The notes under the pieces were generated by a model that worked only from the letters and a program-made list of their open reading frames with translations, made no database searches and had not been told where the DNA came from. From Pseudomonadota bacterium (GTDB lineage: Bacteria; Myxococcota_A; UBA796; GCA-2862545): a stretch of DNA of 64,000 nucleotides. Shown here piece after piece: positions 62,875-64,000 of this stretch. The DNA lies in contig JAGSGY010000016.1 of assembly GCA_023954855.1 (NCBI GenBank), positions 25,316 to 89,315 of the forward strand, read 5' to 3'. Position numbers and translations under genes: made by a program. Numbering within the stretch: position 1 is the first letter of the stretch; the number at the start of each line of letters is the position of its first letter.

Positions 62875-63855
62875 CTACAGGCCGATCGTCTCTTGGAGCG
62901 CGGCCTCGCCTCGTGGAGGCTGCGAGAACTCGAGTTTGAGCACGCCGCTGACGTGGACCACCGAGCCTGGCGGAAGCGCGACATCTTCGCCGGCTTCGAC
63001 CTTGTCGCCGTTCACCACGACACCGGCGCGGGACAGCTGACGCAGGCGAAAGCCGTCGGGCAAGCGGCGAAGCTCGAAGTGCCAGCGGCTGACCTTGCGA
63101 AGGGCCTCGGGGTCCGGGTGCCCGAGAACCACGTCGTTGGCGGCCTCTCCGTTGAACATGCCAAGGCGTCCAAATCGAATCAGGTCGAGGCCCATCGGGA
63201 GCATGTGCTGGCGGCCCGTCTCGACGACCTGCACGCTCGTCGAGAACAACTGCGGGTTGCGCCAGTGCAGAACCATGGTCTCGACGGGGGAGCTGACGCC
63301 CTTGAGGCTGTCGGTACGAAACGCCCCACAGCGGGTGCGCATTGCTGCGCCCATCAAGTCGAAGGCGGCTCGCGACAGCCGGATTTCACCGGGCTTGGCG
63401 AGCGAGGCCACGCGGGCGCTAACGTTCACGGCGTCACCGGTGACGATCACGCCGTCGGTCAGCACGTTGCCGAGGTGGAGGCCGGCGCGAACCTGAAGCT
63501 GGTGCTCGAAGGGGAAGTCGAGGTTCTCGCGTGCGATGGCCTCGAAGAGCTCGATCAACGCTTGGGTGGCCGCGCTGGGGTTGGGAAAGGCCGAGAAGGC
63601 ACCGTCCCCCGCCGTGTCGACCACTCGGCCGCCGTGCGCGTAGGCCAGGTTTCCGATCAGGTCGTTGTGACGCTGGAGCAGTCGCCGCCCCGCTTCGTCA
63701 CCATGGGCTTGGAAGTAGTTGGTCGAGCCCACCACATCGGTGAAGACCAGTGCGCGCTCGGCACCGAATCGGCGCAACAGCAGGCGCGAGACCTTGTTCT
63801 GGAGCTGAAGGATCTCGGTGAGCGAGAGCTGTTCGATGTCGTCGAGGTCGACCAT
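62875..63855 (-). CDS. Class III nucleotidyl cyclase domain fused to FHA domain
   Basis: 326 residues. Residues ~33-195 form a cyclase homology domain with both metal Asp positions ('VFTDVVGSTNYFQAHGDEAG', 'DTAGDGAFSAF') and the transition-state Asn-x3-Arg ('DAVNVSARVASL'). The Lys that usually precedes the second metal motif (VKT) is Asp here ('VVDT'), so the purine-recognition site is altered. Residues ~225-320 are an FHA domain ('RFGRLG', 'VSRWHFELRR', 'VVVNGDKV'). TACCAT lies five bases before ATG 63855 without a ribosome site. The Ser/Thr kinase gene follows 37 bp downstream on the same strand. Confidence 0.88.
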   Translation of the reverse strand: MVDLDDIEQLSLTEILQLQNKVSRLLLRRFGAERALVFTDVVGSTNYFQAHGDEAGRRLLQRHNDLIGNLAYAHGGRVVDTAGDGAFSAFPNPSAATQALIELFEAIARENLDFPFEHQLQVRAGLHLGNVLTDGVIVTGDAVNVSARVASLAKPGEIRLSRAAFDLMGAAMRTRCGAFRTDSLKGVSSPVETMVLHWRNPQLFSTSVQVVETGRQHMLPMGLDLIRFGRLGMFNGEAANDVVLGHPDPEALRKVSRWHFELRRLPDGFRLRQLSRAGVVVNGDKVEAGEDVALPPGSVVHVSGVLKLEFSQPPRGEAALQETIGL

Positions 63856-63860
63856 GCGTC

Positions 63861-63866
63861 ATGGTA
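63861..63866 (-). promoter_or_regulatory. Candidate -10 of a leaderless promoter (cyclase-FHA)
   Basis: TACCAT on the minus strand ends 5 bp before ATG 63855 with no ribosome site. It is the fifth example of this arrangement in the window. Confidence 0.4.
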
Positions 63867-63881
63867 CCCCGCGTTGGGGTG

Positions 63882-63887
63882 TAGGGT
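63882..63887 (+). promoter_or_regulatory. Candidate -10 box (TAGGGT)
   Basis: GTGTAGGGT lies 15 bp before ATG 63903, and TGGAGG is the ribosome site. Diverges from the cyclase-FHA promoter. Confidence 0.35.
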
Positions 63888-63902
63888 GGGACTGGAGGTT
63901 CG

Positions 63903-64000
63903 ATGAGTCGAAACGTAGCCCAGGTCGCCAAGAAGCTATCGACCAGGATCGAGGCCATGCCCAGCCGACGGGTGCTCGAACATGCCGCTCGAAACGAGCT
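63903..64000 (+). CDS. Start of an unidentified gene (3' partial)
   Basis: ATG 63903 has GGAGG six bases upstream and an in-frame open reading to the window edge (about 32 residues, basic and helical: 'MSRNVAQVAKKLSTRIEAMP'). Too little is visible to name a family. Divergent from the cyclase-FHA gene with 47 bp between starts. Confidence 0.6.
   Translation, partial: MSRNVAQVAKKLSTRIEAMPSRRVLEHAARNE

Overview
The window is a high-GC bacterial chromosome segment with about 55 protein genes in tightly packed, often overlapping, operons on both strands. I see no rRNA, tRNA, CRISPR array, insertion sequence or prophage. The gene content points to Myxococcota or a close relative of the former Deltaproteobacteria. 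Two exported proteins end in MYXO-CTERM-like tags (Cys-rich motif, hydrophobic helix, Arg cluster). There are about a dozen lipoproteins, several with Asp-Thr linkers, and MopE-type and thrombospondin type 3 calcium-binding repeats. The window also has the DUF1552/DUF1592 pair, an eukaryote-like Ser/Thr kinase, an FHA-cyclase and a class II DAHP synthase. The assignment is by content only; no marker gene is present.

Layout. 1-11.2 kb: the end of a giant beta-helix surface protein, an unrecognised cytosolic protein, a methyltransferase-TPR protein, a beta-propeller/di-heme lipoprotein, and a damaged locus where two 5'-truncated genes meet head to head. 11.3-24.7 kb: an exported START-like protein, a stand-alone GyrB-type ATPase, redox repair (MsrA, thioredoxin), a hybrid histidine kinase, boxB/boxR (aerobic benzoyl-CoA catabolism), two fatty acid hydroxylase/sterol desaturase-type membrane enzymes, a lone E2 acyltransferase, a ferritin-like lipoprotein and a 2OG-Fe(II) oxygenase. 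24.7-38.4 kb: an FGE-like lipoprotein/ferredoxin/sirtuin unit, a Cys-less glutaredoxin, Asp-Thr-linker lipoproteins, the DUF1592-DUF1552-lipoprotein-hydrolase operon, a K+ channel with an RCK domain, glutathione peroxidase and a second propeller/di-heme lipoprotein. 38.6-45 kb: a five-gene lipid operon (TetR, acyl-CoA dehydrogenase, MaoC hydratase, large FabG, thiolase) behind a four-copy palindromic operator. 45-64 kb: SDR, nitronate monooxygenase, secreted M28 peptidase, a cNMP-binding methyltransferase-like protein overlapping a bifunctional PFK-2/FBPase-2-like gene, DAHP synthase, patatin, an acyl-CoA dehydrogenase-like protein, AlkA-type glycosylase, HemN, three lipoproteins (one a 1201-residue amidohydrolase mosaic), a Ser/Thr kinase, a class III cyclase-FHA protein and a partial gene.

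The genes fall into three themes: fatty acid/CoA metabolism (FadE-MaoC-FabG-thiolase, BoxB, membrane hydroxylases), an elaborate lipoprotein and surface-protein repertoire including two di-heme proteins, and second-messenger or phospho-signalling (cyclase-FHA, Ser/Thr kinase, cNMP-binding protein, hybrid kinase, PFK-2-like enzyme).

Two control patterns recur. Several genes have a TANNNT box only 5-7 bases before the start codon and no Shine-Dalgarno sequence, which suggests leaderless mRNAs. Many others have a TAGNNT-like box 15-36 bases upstream followed by a GGAGG-type site. Two genes appear to use non-canonical starts (CTG, and possibly ATC).
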